Positions 1 through 12,989 of a stretch of 64,000 bases of DNA are shown here, piece after piece. The position numbers and the translations under genes were made by a program. Where the stretch lies: contig JAJGOT010000212.1 of the NCBI GenBank assembly GCA_022457155.1, forward strand, positions 248,001-312,000, read 5' to 3'. The stretch is from Cladopsammia gracilis (taxonomy: Eukaryota > Cnidaria > Anthozoa > Scleractinia > Dendrophylliidae). The notes beneath the pieces are model-generated. The model worked only from the letters and a program-made list of their open reading frames with translations, searched no databases and was not told the origin of the DNA. The first letter of the stretch is position 1; every line of letters begins with the position of its first letter.

Positions 1-3000
1 CGGAGTTCTTTACACCTTTTCTTGTTTAAATTTTCAAAACGATCTTTCATTTTTTTAGACCAAAATGACTGCAAATTAAACATAATAAATACAACATATA
101 TTAGAAAATGTGTGTGTGATAGTGTTCATATTACAGAGATGCAGTGTAAAGTTCATATGAATTTTTGTCTCTCTGGGACCAACTGAAATAATTCAGATAT
201 AATAAGGACTAGGTGTCCGTATAATAGAAGTGAGAGGTGCCATAAGAAATTATATTTTGGAAAAATGTAAGGTTAGGATACATGCATTTTGAGCAAAATG
301 TGTCCCAGAAAACTATTAACAGTAAATACAAGTAGTCAAACCCTGTGCTATAGACACTCACTTTATACAGACACCTTGTTGTAACAACAGAATTAAAACC
401 CATTTACAATGTACATAATATTATTTTACTAAAATTATCCTGTTAAAGTGCCACTACGGTCAAATGTTAATTATTTTTCATTTCATTTTTTGAAAGAAAA
501 TAATGTTTTTACTAACATGTCCAAACTGTTTTTCAATCCAATAACGGGAAATAATTTTTTTCGACTGTACTTTTCGTGTTTTCACAGTCGCCATTAATTA
601 CATCTGCATGTTCCGAAAGTTTCAAAAGAAAGTCAGGAAAGTGACATCAGAGACTCACAATCTTGTTCCCAGGGTCTACTCTCTTCAGAGTTGCATGAGA
701 GGGCACACACGAAATCCACTGTAAATACCCCATACAAAACCTTATTATTTTTTAAGGTTTTTGCACAGTTTAGGGTGTTACAGAGTTGTCTCACAAGGAA
801 TTCCTGATTTGATTAACATTTCAAGCAAATCTTTAAGTATTGTGCGGGATTTTGCAGATTTTTTGGAATTGTGCGGAAATGTGCGGGTTTGACCAAATTG
901 TGCGGTCCCGCACCCTCGCACCCTGTCAGAAGCCCTGATATGAACACATCTGTGTCTTATTTCATTAATAATTCATGAAGAGAAAACAAACTTAAGGAAA
1001 TCACTGCCATGCAGGAGGTTAGGACATGAAAAATTTTGCTTAGAATTTCTCCAAGAATTATTAATCAATTTCTTCTAAAATGCAAAAAAAATACTTGAGG
1101 AAGTGCTCTGGGACTAAAAGGATCAGGTAATGTTGAAGATATTAATTAATTTTGTGCACTTACATGACCAGCTCCAATGTTGCCTTTCAGGCAAGGATAC
1201 TTTTTAATCAGCTGAACTGCAATATGTTCCCGCTCCGTTTTTGTCACTTTATCAGTAACAGCATGGATGGTTGTGCATAGCTGCCTGTTTAAAGCATTCT
1301 TGTGCTCAACTGACAATTCCCCATCATCCGATGCAGCCTGTACAGCTGGTTCCCACTAACAAAATAAAACAGTGAACAGTAACATTGAGTAACACTTGAT
1401 ACAACTTTTTAAAATGTAAGCTAAACTTTGTGGTAAAAGACAACTCCCACAAGAAAATTAATGGTAAACTTACAGGTGGCATTTGGCCATACATGTGATG
1501 TATATTGTATTAAAATTAATGGGATTTTAATTTTATTTGCTGATCTAGCCTCATATTATAATATCACTCCAGGGTAAATACAAACAAACTAACCTAATAT
1601 GACTGTTTTATTGCTGCAAGCCCCCAGGCTAGTAGCACACTAATCTTTGGTTTGCCTGTGGTTGCTTGGTTTCCTGTGCTTTATGTTATGCTGCAGTCTC
1701 GATTTATGTTTGTCACGATGATTTTGAGCAAGCGTACGTCCAGCGGTGTCATCATAACTTAGGTGCGCCTGGATCTGGATGCATCTTTCGCCGTCAATGT
1801 CCGTCCATAGCACATGCTCGCTTCCCTTCGCTTTTTCGATATTTGCAAATGTATCATGCCAAATTAAAACCTATTTGTTGCTGGAAGCATTCATTAAGGT
1901 CACGAATAATTTAATGACATTTCACGGGGAAAACGATGTTTTTTATGAGTTTTCAGTGTTGTTTAATACGTGCTCATAGTTTGCCGATTGAACAATGGGA
2001 CCGGAGTAACTGCAGAATACCCTGCCATTTCGAGTGCCACTGCCTACCCGGTATGCAATGGCAGTATGAAGACATGACAAGACAACATATTTTCTTTCCT
2101 ACGCGGTACGCAGTCGTTAAATAATCAAAGAGGACAGGGCAATATTTTTCTTGCCTACGCGGTACGCGGAACACAGTCGTTAAGTAATCGAGAAGACAGG
2201 GCAATTATTTATTTTTTTCTTGCTACGCGCAGTGTACCCGGTACACGGTAGGTAATCGTTAAATAATTCAAGTGTGTTGCCTTCGCGTTACGCGATACGC
2301 AGTCGGTGGCTAAGTGTTTGCCGATTGAACAATGGATCACAAAGAGCATTCATCAAGGTCACGAACGATTTTGTGACATATCACGGGAAAGGCAATGTTC
2401 TTTTATGAGTTTTTCAGCGTTGTTACATGCTCAGAGTTGAACAAAATATGGATCACAAAGAACTACTTATACGGTATGTAATTCGATTGCAATTTTGAAG
2501 GCAAGGACCAACGTAACAAAACAGAAGCACCGGATCCAAATTGAGGATCTAAATATCAGCTATAAATAATAGCAAATCAGCCTTGCTTTTTTTCGTTTAT
2601 GTAATTAGAAAATGATGGTAATTGACCCAATAAATTAATTTACGAAATTATCAAAATCTGTATGTACATTTACTGTTTCCATTATGTTTTACTGCCCAGC
2701 ATCTGCTCGCAGCATTATCATTACAATTTGTAACCTCTAGTTTAGCGGGTATTCTGTTGAGTTTGATATTACAATTTCAAATGACATGTGACCTTGAATC
2801 TACTTACTATAGTGAATGTGTTAAGAGAAAATTTGTACAAAAATTAAATGAGACTGATGTAAATTATATAAAGGTTAACATACCTTTGAAGGGATTTCAA
2901 ACTTTTCCAGCCAATATGTATTAGCACCCTTACTTGCACTGGGAACTTGCTTGAATATATATAAAAGGAAGAAGTTTAAAAAGAGGTTACTACATGTACA

Positions 3001-5487
3001 CTGTTATGGGTGGCAAGACGATTGATAGTGATTACACGAGGTTTACATGAATGTTAAACTTGTGTTAGGCATTGACTGGCCCTTGGAATAAGACTGACTC
3101 GGGAGTCGATTACCCGGAGCTTCCTCTCCCATATAAACACTATCATAATGAGTCAACCCTTTCCTGTATCTTTTTATATTTAGAACTCCGGATTCCCAGG
3201 CCTTTTTCAACACAATGGACTTGACAAAACAACACAATGAACTTGACAAAAGAACAACACAGTAGACTTGATTATAGAACAACACAATGGACTTGATGAT
3301 AGAACAACACAATAGACTTGATTATAGAACAACACAATGGACTTGACGATAGAGCAATTCGCGCGAATCTAACAACACTGTTATAAAAATTTTAAAAAAT
3401 ACAGACTCAAGGATATACTGTATGAGAGAGGAAGGATCTGGGTAATCGGCTTCTGACTGACTGCTAAATCTATAGGTTGACTCTATACTCAGCTTTGCAA
3501 TAACACATGAACTCTGAAGTTCAAAACTGAACCAACAGTTCTACTTTTCACTGTTGCAAATACCAGGACATCTCAGGAAAACGATGCTTTTCGCAAAATG
3601 GTCAAAAGGTCATGTTTTTGGGTTGTGATTGGTGGATTTTGATCGATTGTGTTATTGTTTCTGTTTTGAGGGGCCCAACGTTTGTTGCTTTGAACTTCAG
3701 AGTTTGTGTATTATTGAAAGGTGCAGTATATAATATACATCAAGTTTCTAGTAAATCAGGGAAGTAAAACAGGTTTTGTATGTTGATAACCAGGGTGAGC
3801 ACTGAATACAAGGCCACATAATGTATAAGTCAATTTCACCCCCAACCACCCTCCCCCAACCACCCCCACCCCCCATTTTGACTCAAATTTATCTTTGCAC
3901 AATAGGAAATTTGGCCACCATGGTTGGAGAGCCGGCCATATGACTAGTCATCCCATCCCGTGTGCCCCACAAACAAACTTGCCAATTAACGTATGTTGTT
4001 TAAGTTTACTGAAAACTTCAAAAGTAATTGCTTCCATGTTCATCCAGACAGTGGGACCGGATAATGCTTTGCAAGGCCCTCCACACCCATAGGCGCATTA
4101 AAACGATATTAAAATTTGCCCATGAAGTGGGTAATTTAACCAAACTTCTTCACGGGGGCGGGGGGATGATCGCTTTTATGATTGACTGGCACATAATTAA
4201 GAGGCACTGCTGTTCCTCTAAACCTATAAATCAACTATATATTAAACAAGGGCAACGCAGAACAGTCATAGTCATGTAAAGCTAAAATTAAATGAAAGGA
4301 ATACTGTTTTAGTTGTGGTACAATTTACAAAACGTGGAAAACCCACTTGAATGAAAATAAACTTAAAATTACCTTAAACAAGGATACACGCTTGTTAGTT
4401 GCAGTTGAAACAGATGATAAAGGAGACGCTTCCGGCTGTTTCCGTTTTCGGGGACTAGTCCTTCGAACAACGGTTATTGCGGCAGAAGAAGGGGTACTCA
4501 AAGAAGATGATTCAGGGGTGCTGACAGCTTCTTCTACTACCACTACGTCCTTATCTGGTCGAGGTGTTTGTGCCGTAGTCGGAGCGGTGACATCCGAGGA
4601 AGGACTCGATGCGTCAATTATTGTTGCATTCTCCGACGGAATCTTTTTCCCATCCGGATTGAACTCCTGAAAATATTAAAACACAAGGATATAATCAATA
4701 AAATTATTGTTTACAATATTTTGAAGTTTAAGTTCATAAAATTCAAAAGCAGAAGACAAATATAAGTCTTGGTGGTTGAAAACTGCGATGACCGGTCGAT
4801 GACCGGCGCCATTTTCACCAGGCGTTTGAACCCAGTCTCCCTTCGACTGGTTGAATATTTTTGGAAGGCTTGGCCAATCAGATATGTTAACCTTTGGCAA
4901 AACTACGTGGCGAATTTATTTATGACTTTTCGAAAAGTAAGCGAATCTACCGTAAGTAAAAGTCAAGGTTATTTAATGTTTGCAAAGTCAAATTTTCGCA
5001 GTCAAAGAAAACGGTTTTATACTGTTCTCCATAAAGCCGGAAAACAGTAAGCTCATTCGTGATCACGATCATTTCCCCGCTCCCTGGCGAGGTATCATAC
5101 TTGTTTCTAACTTTACTCTGGGACCGTGAACTGTGTGATAAAACAAGAATACTTACCATTCCTGTAACTTCCGCCCATGCAAGCCTAAGCAGTTTGCGAA
5201 GCTTAAATTTAGGCGTCAAACTATGGATGTCCAATAGTTCCATTTCCATAAAACTTTCCCCATCAACGTCAGATTCTTTCATCAAAACAAGCGAGAAAAA
5301 AAAGTGGAGATTCGTTTATTTTGTAAGATAAACAACTTTGACTGACGAATCGCTTGAGAAACCGAAGTAGATATTTAGGACTTAAAAGCTCAAGGTTACC
5401 TTCCAGCTTATGTGTTATTTCTCCAAGTCCCCTGCCTTCGAGAAATTCCACGACCTCTTTAAGTGTTGAGTTGCGATTAATTGCCAT
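1..5487 (-). CDS. SAM-domain protein, SAMD3-like (partial, runs off the window)
   Basis: Exons in transcript order are 5487-5400, 5275-5157, 4666-4373, 2949-2884, 1355-1164 and 68-1. All introns are GT-AG and the phases agree (88+119 bp, then 294, 66 and 192 bp with phase-0 joins). The start is the ATG at 5487 (context AAAATGGC). Residues 8-66 form a SAM-type helical domain beginning TLKEVVEFLEGRGLG, with the core DVDGESFMEMELLDI. A Ser/Thr/Pro-rich linker with a basic patch (RTSPRKRKQ) follows. The C-terminal part (YWLEKFEIPSKWEP, then QLIKKYPCLKGNIGAGH and SFWSKKMKDRF) matches my memory of the C-terminal region of animal SAMD3-like proteins. About 275 residues are visible; the C-terminus is missing. 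SAM domains mediate protein contacts; the function here is unknown. The gene lies head-to-head with the transposase-like gene, 591 bp apart. It may belong to the same mobile element (inference). Confidence 0.72.
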
Positions 5488-6078
5488 TTTGCTTTTTAAA
5501 ATCAATGAATTTTCCAAACAGAAGCACTTTCAATGGCCTTCAACGAACAGCGAACAGCAAACGGCCTTTGATAAAGGCCAACGGAAAAATCCACCGTGCC
5601 TTTGACCGCCAAAATTCCATTCCCTCTCATTGGCTAATTTGTTTTAGTTACGTTTTGACCACACTTCTATGACCTCTCATTGGCTGTAATCTATACCGTG
5701 TTAAGTAACCACAAAAAATATGGTCTGATAAAGATAAAATTAACAGGAAGCAGAAGAAGGGTCTTATCAATGTGATTTTTTCACTGAAAAGGAAAACAAA
5801 CGGGCCGCAGGATCCCTTTTTTTTTTTTTTTGCTGTCTCATAAAACACAAAAGGCATATAGGTGAAAACAGAAACAGAGTTCACGGAAACCCCTCTCTGT
5901 GGCTCAGTTGAAAAAAGGGATGGTTTATCTGCTTTGGCTCCGCACTGTCTGCAGTATCTAATAAGCGGTAGATACCCCAAACCGCAAACCGATTTGCAAC
6001 TCCCGGGTAATTGGTCGGTCTTATGATGTAAAAAAAGTTCATTTAACTTGGCATGTACAAATATAAAAGAAGGGCACC
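5488..6078. promoter_or_regulatory. Shared divergent promoter region
   Basis: This 591-bp gap separates two divergent start codons (5487 minus, 6079 plus). It contains a T15 run near 5818-5832 and an A/T-rich stretch AAATATAAAAG at about 6058-6068, a few bases upstream of the plus-strand ATG, which itself has a strong context (GGCACCATGG). No terminal inverted repeat was found inside the gap, so the two genes are not obviously separated by an element boundary. Promoter function is inferred from geometry only. Confidence 0.4.
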
Positions 6079-9000
6079 ATGGCCGAAAATGTGAAATGTC
6101 AGCTTTGCCCTGCTTTTTACACTGTTACCCTCGCCATCATGTTAAGCCATTTGATTAGAGTCCATGGCTCTGATCCGACCTTTTCTGTAAAATGTGACGT
6201 GCCTGAATGCCAGCGTACCTTTCGAAAGCCACGTTCCTATCAGTCACATCTTCGCCGGGATCACGCAGAAATCGACTTGAAATCACCTATACCATGGGAA
6301 GGAATTAACGGCGAACAAAGGCAAGAAGAGGACGAAATTGCGATGGAAGTTGAGGGAGATGGACTGGATAATGAAGAAACTCTTTACGATAAGCTTGAAG
6401 CGGGTCTAGACGAGAAGAAAAAAAAATGATGCATTGTTTTTGTTTCAAACGAAGGAAACCAATAGGCTTACTCAAAAAGCTACAGACAATGTCATGGAGA
6501 GCGTTACAACACTTGTAAAAAATACGGTTGAAATATTAAGAATGGGGGTCCAAAACAGATTGGATAGTGCAGGACTAAGATTCGACGAAGTACCAGGTCT
6601 GGTAGATCTCTTCGAGGACGACCATTCTATATCAAATCCCTTCGCACATGTAAATACAGAACACAAGCAAGCTGCCTACTTTAGAGAAAATTTCAATTTG
6701 GTGGTAAGTATCAACGTAACTGTAGTGTAGCATACGTTGGCTGGTTTTCCATGAAAGTGACGCCAGTGTCGACGCCAGTACATTCAGAAGAGTTATTAAA
6801 ATTATTCCATACAGGGAATAAAGAATAAGCATTATTAGTATATACTGAAACAGTGGATAGCATTGTTGGCGCGCTCTGATTGGCTACTGAAACTCACCTC
6901 CCAGCAGTTCGCGCGCGAAAATTGTAATCATTGACAGGAATAAATGAGTTAAAAAGCATCATTTTCGTTATATTATCTCACTGTTTCAGTATAATACTAA
7001 AACTTCGCGGCTCGGTAAATATCCACCACTAGCCACCTCCACTTCGGTGAATAGTTGGTAATTTTGGCGGGAAATTCGCACAAGTTTGGCCTGGTTACTC
7101 AGCATGAATAAAGCACAGCTTCAATGAGGACAATCGGCCTGAAAACGTTCAAAAACTACCATCGTGTTTGATTATTTGAGACTGTTGTTTCTTTTCTTGT
7201 TCTTTTTAGTATATTTAAGTTTATTTTGATAAAATCCCGTTCTGTCATAACGCATTAAGGTTTATAAACTTATTCTTGTCATTTTTAGGAACCAAGACGT
7301 ATTACACTTGGTCATTCATCGGCTCGAAGACGCAGAGGTATTAGACAGAGACACGTGTTAAAGGACGATGAGATGATGTATATTCCGTTGTTAGATTCAC
7401 TTCAACTTTTGCTGAATAAACCATCCATTTTGTACGAGGTGAGTTATTTTCATTTGTTTTATTTTTTTTTTACAGTATGGACTATGTGTACATCCTGTTC
7501 ATTTAAGATGAATGTTTTATAATTGTGTGGTTTAATATAATATGGGGACGTTCCATTTTTTAACCCCTCCCCCTCCTCCTAAAGACCTCCAATTTATGTT
7601 CGTGCCCTTTAAAGAAAAAAAATCCAAAGGGTTGATTTTTTGGCGGCACCTTTGAAAAAAAATCTGATGCTTCTAAATTTTGGCAGCTCCTTTGAACAAA
7701 AAATCCTATTCCCCTTTGCAAAAACTCTCCTTCTTTAGGATGGGGGGGGGGGGGGGAGTGAGGTGTGGATATAAAATGGAATTGTGTCATGGAATGTCCC
7801 GTGTGCCCGTAGGCATGAAGATGAGTGAATGACTGTGAATGAGTGAGTAGATTTCAGAAAGCTAAATAACAAAAATCATTTTTGTTAGGTCAACAACAGC
7901 CATCAGCGAAATGATGGCAAAATTGAAGACTTCTGTGATGGGCAAACATTCAGGGGCCATCCCTTGTTCTCGAGGGATCCACGTGCATTGCAGTTATTTC
8001 TGTATTACGATGAGGTTGAGATAGCTAACCCCCTTGGCAGCAAGACAGGAAAACATAAGCTAGGTATTATACACATGTCTGATAATTTTTAGGAATATAA
8101 TTTGTATTTGTCCTGTGTCAGCTGTCATGTTACATGTTAGTGGATCTACAATGAGATACAATGTACATGTGTACTTATGCACAGGTATGCGTGTACACAC
8201 TGAAGCATGTAATTTGCAAACCTTTGTTATATTTTTTAGGGGTTGTGTATTACACACTGGGCAATATAAGTCCAAAATATCGATCTCAACTAGATGCTAT
8301 TCAACTACTGGCAATTGCAACTTACCCAGTCATTAAAAAATATGGAATTGATGCCATATTGGAACCTTTCCTAGATGACTTAGAATTTTTGGAACAGGTA
8401 AGTACTATATATACATGTATAGTGTCAAGGTTATAATAATATTATCCAAAGACAGATAACAGTACTACCAAATAATAAATTATATAAACACCCACGAGGG
8501 GCATTTGTATCAATCAATGGCATCCCCCAGAGGTCCACCCACTGGGACCCAGGGGCACTTTTTTTATGACATTTGTCACATGTTTTTTTTTTTGCCCGAG
8601 GGTACGGGGCAAAATGGCACTTTTGCTCATGGAGATTGAACCCAGGGGCCAGACCCTAGGGATTTGTAATATGAGGTCAGCGGTCTACACTCTCGACTAT
8701 TGTGCAAATTCTTCAAAGCGCTTCATGCACAAGTTCTTTGAATAGGCAAGAGGCTATAGTCATAAGAAATATTACTTGGTTTGATTCTGTATGAATAGCT
8801 CATTCCAAACTGACTATCAAGATGTTAATACCTGCAAAAATGGGATACTAATGTTTAGCTTTGCTCATGATCAGCAATACATGTGTGTGTGTGTACACCC
8901 ATTCAAGTAGTCAGGGTGGCCTTTCTATGAATTAATGAAAACACACCATTCTTCATAAGTTCCATAAGTTTAATTGTAAACACTTAACATGTTTTAGGAT

Positions 9001-12000
9001 GCAGGACACCAATTCATATTAAACAGTGAAAGACACTCTCTTAGAGGGACTATTGCATTTGTTTCTGGCGACAACCTTGGTTCCCAACTAATTGGTGGCT
9101 TCAAAGAGGGTGCTGGGGCACGGCGGAAATGCAGACATTGCATGGCTTCGACACCTGACATCCAGACAAAGGTTCTCTAGACTTTTAAAATTACAAAAAT
9201 TGTCACTGTCTCACTGACAAGCGAATCCATCAATTTATTACACTTTTTCAAGCTATTACTTTCAATCCACAATGGTTTTTGGTATTCTCTTTCACCAGTT
9301 TAGAGAAGACCAGTTTGTGCTTAGGACAAAAGCAGGGCACAACTATCATTGTGATGAAGTTGAAAGAGTTCCAGAAAATGGAATAGTTTATGGCATCAAC
9401 AGAAGGTCAGGTCTATGCCATCGTTCCCGGTACTTTCATGTAATTGGAGGTCTCCCTGGGGATGCCATGCATGACATTTTGGAAGGAGTGCTTCAATATG
9501 AATGCAAAGAGATGTTGAAAGTTTTTATCAATGAAGAGAAATATTTCACTGTAGACCAGTTAAATGAAAGAATCAGAGACTTTGATTATGGGTACTACAA
9601 TGACAAGAACAAACCATCTCCAATTGCCTTAAAAACGCTCAATAGCAATACAAACAGTCTCAAGCAAAAAGGTAAAAAATAATCCAAAGCTTGTTATTTT
9701 AAATTTTCAATAAGTATATGCCTGTTACAGCAAACATGTGAATGCTGGGGGAAGTTGTGGCTTTAAAAGTACATATTTAACAATAATATTCACTGAAGTG
9801 GAGTGAATTTGGTGAGCCGCAAAGCTCAGTGAATAATATTGTTTTAGAAAACATCAAACCAGTGGATAGCCTGAGCCAAAAATAGTTACTGTTACTTCTG
9901 ACAAATGGGAAAAAACTCATGCACAAAATGCAGAGCAATGCCTGGTGCTATCCCAAGTTTGAGTAGCCAATTATTATAGCCAATCAGAGTGCGCAAAAAA
10001 ACACTATCCACTAATTTGGTATATTATATACTAATTATAGATATTGTAGATCCTGTTCCTGATGAAATACAAGACAAAGTTAATGTAAGATTTGATATAG
10101 TTTACAACAGTTTTAGTAAATTTCTGGTATTATGTTATTTTGCAGCAGCACAAATGTGGTGTTTGAGTAGATTTCTCCCTTTGATGATTGGAAATCTTGT
10201 ACCTCCAGAGGATGAAAAGTGGCAGTTATTTAACATGCTCTTAGAAATCAATGACATTGTGTTTTCACCCATTGTCAATGAGGATAGCATTGGTGTTCTT
10301 GAAGGTTTAATTGAGGAGCATCATGTTACATTCATTGCCTTGTATCCTGGAAGATCTGTGATTCCAAAGATGCATTACATGATTCATTTCCCATCACAAA
10401 TGCTAAGGTCGGTCTATTAACTTGATATAGCCACTTTAAGATATGTTTTAAAATTCATCAATAATTGAAGTGGTGCTTGGAAAATCTTTTGGGTGGTTTG
10501 CTTATTTAGTTCTTCAATTTAATTTTAATGCGAGTTTCTGATTATATAGTTTTAATCTCTGTTTTAATTTCAAATATATTTTGATATAAAATTATTACTA
10601 GTTGTCCTGACAGATGATGATTAAAACTGCATATTTCCTGATTCCCATGAATTCACTTAGGGCTTTTTTCCACAAACCCCTTCAATTCATCAGGAAAACA
10701 CAAAAGAAAAAAAATTAATGTACTCGTATCCTAAATGTATGTGTTGTACTGTAGTTTAAAATGAATTTTAGGTCAAAAATGATTTCAAACTACGTGTAGT
10801 TTAATTTTCATTTTCTTTTGCTTCAGATTTATTAGCCATAATCCTAATTAGACAAAGAAAACTCAAAATCAATCTTGTTTGAAGTCATTTTAACCTACAT
10901 GTAAATAATGCAGTTCAGTGATATGTTGATACAGAATACCCATAGAAACTTGTTTTGTGTATGCTGCCAATACAGTTAACTATAGAGCTCCAGGTTCATC
11001 ATGTTTCATTCACCACCAGTTACATTGTGGACTCCCTTTTGATCATTGGAACTTCTAACTTAATCAATTCAACATTTAGTGACAACATTTGACATATAAA
11101 GATGGTTTATTTGCCCCTAGCCCTTCGATTTTGATAAATCAATTAATATTATGTATTTTTTAATAATTACAGTACCATTTTTTATAGGCTTGGGCCAATG
11201 GTGAGATCTTGGTGCATGAGATATGAAGCCAAACACAGATATTTCAAGCAACTTGCTGGAATTCTGGGAAATTTTACTAACGTGGCTTTCTCACTGGCTA
11301 TGAGACACCAGCGGCTTCAATGCCTTAAACTGGATTCATCAGGCAACTTGTCTGGTGAATTTCTTCATAAACCTGTTGAAATAGGTAACTATCATGGTTG
11401 AATGACTTGCTTGCTTCCTTCTAGGTTACGTAAAAAATGCAACGAAAATGTAGAATTATTATGTTATCATTCTGTAATAAACCTTTTATGTCATTATTTG
11501 GAACTTTGCCTACAAATTGATTTCCATTTAAGTCTAAATGGGCATTAAAATCTCTAAATCTTTGTTATTTAACAGGAACAGGTAAAACAGTTGTAGCTGG
11601 AGATGTTGAATATTTCAATGAACTTCAAGTCAAGGAACCAACTGTAGACAACACAGATGTTTTGTATGAGTAAGTTGAAAAAATCCTTTTTTATTGGTTC
11701 ATTTGCAAGTGATGTACTTTTGCCAAATGTCTAAGCAATATTAATTAATGTGACCAGTCCACTCATATTTTATCTATCTGACTACTGTAAAAACAATTTC
11801 AATCATGGTACACTAGAACTATAATGTACTATATGTGAAATTTGATGCTGTCTTATAATTGGTTTATTGACGTTTTGGCAATGCTGCCTTCTTCAGGATA
11901 CAAAACTTTTAAAAAACCGTTGAAATAGCTTTTAAAAAGTTTTGTATCCTGAAGAAAGCAGTATTCCTGAAAAGTGGATAAACCAATTATAAGACAGCAT

Positions 12001-12575
12001 TGAATTTTACATATAGTACATTACTTCTTTGTATCAGACGCTGCGCAGGGTTATATATTTTTTATTACACTAGAATTATACCTTTCTAACACAATCAATG
12101 AACTGCTTGTTAAAAGATACTTAGGCTGATCTGATCCAATCCTTTGTCTATAGTGCTCTCTTTGGAACAACCTGACTGTAACATATATAGTCACATATTA
12201 ATTTATACATATATATTTTCTTTTTATTATTGCCACAGGGCTACCAATGTCATCATAAATGGAACCAAGTACAAAGTGAATGCTGTGGTGTTCCTTGCAT
12301 TTGACAGTGACTTGCCAGAATTTGGAACCATTTCCAAAATTATTGTATTTGGTGATCAAGTTATGTATTTCTTCATTACCAAATACAAGACAATTGAATA
12401 TAATAGACATTATCATGCATTTGAAGTTCATAGAGAACTTGTGCCTGACAATATACTAATAGGGCATGAAAAGCTAGCAACTTACATGCCAATTCATTCT
12501 GTAAAGGCATATGGTCAAAATGCTAGGAATGCGGCTTTATTTGTGGCCCCGAGGTTTATGATTCCAGATGATTAG
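6079..12575 (+). CDS. C2H2 zinc-finger / TNP2-like (CACTA-type) transposase gene, ten exons
   Basis: Exons: 6079-6703, 7289-7438, 7889-8063, 8240-8397, 8998-9171, 9299-9671, 10146-10407, 11188-11384, 11576-11669, 12239-12575. All introns are GT-AG and all phases match. Removing one base from exon 1 gives 2544 bp, that is 847 residues plus stop. The exception is the A9 run at 6418-6426, where the frame must shift by one base; it may be a sequencing error, a slippage site or a real mutation. The N-terminus has two C2H2 fingers (C7, C10, H24, H29 and C39, C44, H57, H62). The middle carries GDNLGSQLIGGFKEG, a C-x2-C (CRHC) and DAMHDILEGV. The C-terminal part carries KMHYMIHFPSQMLR and WCMRYEAKHRYFKQL, typical of transposon-derived proteins with TNP2/DUF4218-like regions. 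The D and E residues in the first two motifs are candidate catalytic residues (inference). It could be a live transposase or a domesticated gene. Confidence 0.75.
6835..7000. mobile_element. MITE in intron 1 of the transposase-like gene
   Basis: Terminal inverted repeats of about 22 bp (core ACTGAAACAGTG on the left, CACTGTTTCAGT on the right) bound a 166-bp element. Its interior includes the phrase GCGCTCTGATTGGCTACT. The same phrase, inverted, appears in intron 6 near 9960-10010 beside a GTGGATAG motif, so both belong to one family. Confidence 0.65.
7439..7888. other. Intron 2 of the transposase-like gene with a G-rich tract
   Basis: This 450-base intron holds a C-rich strand segment near 7561 and a run of about 16 G at 7742-7757. 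The flanking 7561-7790 stretch resembles other poly-C-associated repeats in the window. No coding exon was found here on either strand. Confidence 0.4.
8398..8997. other. Intron 4 of the transposase-like gene
   Basis: A 600-base intron with a T-rich stretch near 8568-8592 and a short GT repeat near 8883-8892. I see no exon or repeat boundary in it. Confidence 0.4.
9780..10035. mobile_element. MITE-like insertion in intron 6
   Basis: Near 9863 the sequence reads CCAGTGGATAGCC, and near 9999-10013 the inverse ACTATCCACTAATTTGG. The right half contains the inverted phrase AGCCAATCAGAGTGCGC shared with the 6835-7000 element. A small inner palindrome (CAATAATATTCACTGA / TCAGTGAATAATATTG) lies at 9781-9843. 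The exact ends are uncertain. Confidence 0.45.
10408..11187. other. Intron 7 of the transposase-like gene
   Basis: A 780-base AT-rich intron separating the exon ending MLR (phase 2) from the exon that restores the codon and continues LGPMVRSW. A loose inverted pairing (TTTTAGGTCAAAAATGATTTCAAAC against TTTGAAGTCATTTTAACCT) spans about 10760-10900. No exon was recognised. Confidence 0.4.
11823..12025. repeat. Foldback repeat in intron 9
   Basis: The left arm starts AATGTACTATATGT and contains TGCTGTCTTATAATTGGTTTA; the right arm is its inverse. An inner pair of arms reads TTCAGGATACAAAACTTTT and its inverse. The inner arm contains CTGAAGAA followed by a short self-pairing segment, a pattern shared with the foldbacks at 35330-35592 and 36010-36155. 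Confidence 0.65.
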
Positions 12576-12941
12576 AAAATCAGTAGCTTTAAAGTAATTA
12601 TTAGTCAAGGCTTTTAAAATGTAAATATGGTGAGCAATTATTATGGAGAGGCTCCACCCAAAAGGGATACCTTTTTCATTCTGACGTATAAGGAAGGGCA
12701 GTCAAAAGGTCGCAAAAGTAGACTGAAACAGTATCAAAAACTGGGTAGTAATTGATTATTTTTCCTGTTTCATAGCGTTTATTAATTCCATATTGTTTCT
12801 CAGTCAGAATATGCAATAATCTTCTGTCTTGGCTTCCAGGCCACCCGTGAATTTCATGGGCATAAAAGGAAATGTTTGTCACATTGACATTTACCTTTAC
12901 ATGTATATGCATGATAAAACAATAAAAGATTTATAGAGAAA

Positions 12942-12968
12942 CTGTTTGTTTGTTTGTTTGTTTGTTTC
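12942..12968. repeat. (GTTT)n microsatellite
   Basis: About seven units of GTTT lie directly before the GGTTA-motif array and after an AATAAAAG sequence at 12920-12927 that could serve as polyadenylation signal for the upstream gene. Confidence 0.8.
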
Positions 12969-12989
12969 AGTGCACAGAACAAACTATTT

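Noticed and set aside
5269..5517. Longer start (non-ATG, ten codons upstream) for the SAM-domain protein
   Set aside because: The codon at 5517 is TTG. The ATG at 5487 has a better context and starts just before the SAM domain.
10023..10145. Reading through in frame before exon 7 of the transposase-like gene (DIVDPVPDEIQDKVN)
   Set aside because: Open by chance. The acceptor TTATTTTGCAG at 10145 gives the exact phase and the expected AAQMWCLSRF junction, so this stretch is intron.
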